NCBI GenBank assembly: GCA_026416655.1
Contig: JAOAES010000281.1
Location: 1 to 14,350 of the forward strand
Direction of reading: 5' to 3'
DNA length: 14,350 bases
From: Fimbriimonadales bacterium
GTDB lineage: Bacteria; Armatimonadota; Fimbriimonadia; Fimbriimonadales; GBS-DC
Numbering within the stretch: the first letter of the stretch is position 1; each line of letters opens with the position of its first letter. The position numbers and the translations under genes were made by a program. The notes beneath the pieces were generated by a model. That model was given only the letters and a program-made list of their open reading frames with translations, was not told the origin of the DNA and searched no databases. This document shows, in pieces, positions 12,983-14,350 of the stretch.

Positions 12983-14185
12983 GTGTCTAACATTCTGCTG
13001 GGCGTTTCAGGCAGTATCGCGGCGTATCGGGCATGTGATGTGGCGCGAGAGCTGATGCGTGCGGGGCACACGGTGCGCGTGGTGATGACTCCCGCCGCGA
13101 CACGCTTGATTAGTCCCGACACTTTCGCCGCGCTCACGGGCAACCCCGTCGTGGTGGATGTGTTTGACGAGCCGGAGCCGGGACAGATTGCCCACATCCG
13201 CCTCGCACAAGATTCCGACCTGCTTCTGATTGCGCCCGCTACGGCGCACACGCTCGCCCGTCTCGCGCTGGGACTGGCGGACGATATGCTCACCACGATT
13301 GCGTTGGCGACCCGCGCGCCAATTCTGATTGCGCCTGCGATGAACCCCGCGATGTGGACGCACCCTGCGACGCAGGCGCATGTGCAGACCCTGCAGGCGC
13401 GCGGTGTGGAGTTCATCGATCCCACCTACGGCGTGATGGCGTGCGGCGACGAAGGCTGGGGCAAAATCGCCGATACGCCTGTGATTGTACAAGCCGTGCA
13501 GCAACGCCTCCAACGCGCTCAGGCTCTCAAAGGTGTGCGTGTGTTGATTACCGCCGGACCGACCCACGAGCCGATTGACCCCGTGCGTTTCGTGGGCAAC
13601 CGTTCCAGCGGTAAGATGGGCTACGCCGTCGCCGAAGCCGCCCTCGCGCACGGCGCGGAGGTCACACTGATTAGCGGACCCACTGCGCTCACGCCGCCTG
13701 CTGGGGCAAAGGTGGTGCGCGTGCAGACGGCGCAGCAGATGTTCGACGCTGTGCAGGAGGCGTTCGACGAGTGTGATGTGTTCATCGCGACGGCAGCCGT
13801 TGCCGACTATCGCCCTGAACGCGCCCTGCCCAGCAAGCGCAAGCGCGACGCGCAACGCTGGACGCTGCGCATGGTTGCCAATCCCGACATTCTGGGCACA
13901 GTTGCTCTGCGTAAGGGCAGTCGGATTGTGGTGGGCTTCGCCGCTGAGACGGACAAGGCGTTGCAACACGCCCAAGAGAAGCTCCAGCGCAAAAATCTGG
14001 ATCTAATCGCTGTGAACGATGTGCTGGAGCCGGGCAGCGGGTTCGAGGTGGACACCAACCGCCTGACGCTCATTTACGCCGACGGGCGCATCGAGCCGCT
14101 CCCGCTGATGCGCAAGCGCGCATGCGCGGAGAAGCTCATCGAGGCAGTGCGCATGATAGTCATTCAGCGTTGGGGGAAGCTTTGA
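12983..14185 (+). CDS. coaBC: Bifunctional CoaBC (phosphopantothenoylcysteine synthetase/decarboxylase)
   Basis: CoaBC adds cysteine to 4'-phosphopantothenate and decarboxylates the product to 4'-phosphopantetheine in coenzyme A synthesis. The 400-residue product has the flavin-dependent CoaC half: GVSGSIAAYRA (7-17), H71, APAMNPAMW with N121 (117-125) and the catalytic C154 in ACGDEGWG. The CoaB half has ITAGPTHEPIDPVRFVGNRSSGKMG (189-213), TAAVADYRP (270-278) and GFAAET (318-323). H71, N121 and C154 are each four positions before their E. coli Dfp equivalents (H75, N125, C158), supporting the GTG start at 12983. The usual ATAN is ATAH here (H89). Upstream in-frame ATGs would read through the repeat and the promoter. 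Confidence 0.93.
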   Translation: MSNILLGVSGSIAAYRACDVARELMRAGHTVRVVMTPAATRLISPDTFAALTGNPVVVDVFDEPEPGQIAHIRLAQDSDLLLIAPATAHTLARLALGLADDMLTTIALATRAPILIAPAMNPAMWTHPATQAHVQTLQARGVEFIDPTYGVMACGDEGWGKIADTPVIVQAVQQRLQRAQALKGVRVLITAGPTHEPIDPVRFVGNRSSGKMGYAVAEAALAHGAEVTLISGPTALTPPAGAKVVRVQTAQQMFDAVQEAFDECDVFIATAAVADYRPERALPSKRKRDAQRWTLRMVANPDILGTVALRKGSRIVVGFAAETDKALQHAQEKLQRKNLDLIAVNDVLEPGSGFEVDTNRLTLIYADGRIEPLPLMRKRACAEKLIEAVRMIVIQRWGKL

Positions 14186-14337
14186 GAACACAGGACGAGG
14201 TGGTGGAATCGTTCAATCGGGACGCGCTCCCGCGCCTTGTGGAGCAGCTCCAGCCCGAACTGGTGCGGTTTTTTCGAGAGTGTGAGTCTGCCCCTGCGCC
14301 AATACGTTGTCGGGCTACTTCATCCCCGGCAGACTGA
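14182..14337 (+). CDS. Small ORF after coaBC, probably frame-disrupted, function unknown
   Basis: A TTG at 14182 overlaps the coaBC stop (TTGA) and follows a GGGGGA stretch, so translation could be coupled. The frame gives about 51 residues (RTQDEVVESFNRDALPRLVE...). Codon use is coding-like up to the six-T run at 14269-14274 and then becomes unusual for this genome (TCT, CCA, ATA, TGT, TCA). After the run, the next frame looks coding (VSLPLRQYVVGLLHPRQTEREA) and ends in TGA at 14348-14350. With one T fewer the two parts would form a single 55-residue protein. I do not recognise it. It could be a sequencing error, a broken gene or a real frameshift. Confidence 0.4.
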   Translation: MRTQDEVVESFNRDALPRLVEQLQPELVRFFRECESAPAPIRCRATSSPAD

Positions 14338-14350
14338 GCGGGAAGCGTGA

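Noticed and set aside
14182..14350. Sigma factor or RNA polymerase omega fragment
   Set aside because: The short acidic helix-like sequence has no recognisable sigma or RpoZ motif; position after coaBC alone is not enough.

Overview
The window is 14.35 kb of GC-rich, densely packed bacterial DNA with eleven recognisable genes, three small genes I cannot name, and no RNA genes, phage, IS elements or CRISPR arrays. Gaps between genes are often 1-40 bp. The lineage cannot be fixed from sequence alone. The following suggest a thermophile-type, uncultivated lineage, with Armatimonadota as my best guess at low confidence: an McsB-type arginine kinase, start codons lying 6-14 nt downstream of -10 boxes (leaderless mRNAs), and many short palindromic repeats.

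Left part (1-3364): a minus-strand unit reads antitoxin, PIN-domain toxin (vapC), then mcsB only 4 bp after the toxin stop. Across a 38-bp divergent spacer, a plus-strand unit of three genes is joined by ATGA stop/start overlaps: a two-TM protein, a small zinc-ribbon protein with an acidic tail, and a GNAT acetyltransferase.

Middle (3340-8037): a DedA/YqaA-type membrane protein whose end overlaps the acetyltransferase gene, a CrtI-like FAD desaturase, and a GntR-LacI hybrid repressor. The repressor has a perfect 9-2-9 operator in its own leader. It is divergent from an enolase-superfamily (mandelate racemase-like) sugar-acid dehydratase. These last two look like a small regulated carbohydrate module.

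Right part (8038-14350): a short-chain prenyl diphosphate synthase (isoprenoid supply, in the same district as the CrtI-like enzyme), an AddB-like Fe-S nuclease protein without a Walker A motif, prmC, coaBC, and a small trailing ORF that seems to change frame at a T6 run.

Three palindromic repeat families are scattered through the window. Family 1 (double-hairpin units with a GACGGCG/CGCCGTC or GTCGG/CCGAC core) lies in intergenic spaces. Families 2 and 3 lie inside open reading frames: three units of one in addB, and a CCCCTCTCCCAC hairpin cluster in prmC. Both are translated in frame and appear to add about 30 and 50 residues. These in-frame repeat insertions, the serine at the catalytic-cysteine position of McsB, and the frame change at the right end are the observations most worth following. 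I see no clear undescribed multi-gene system.
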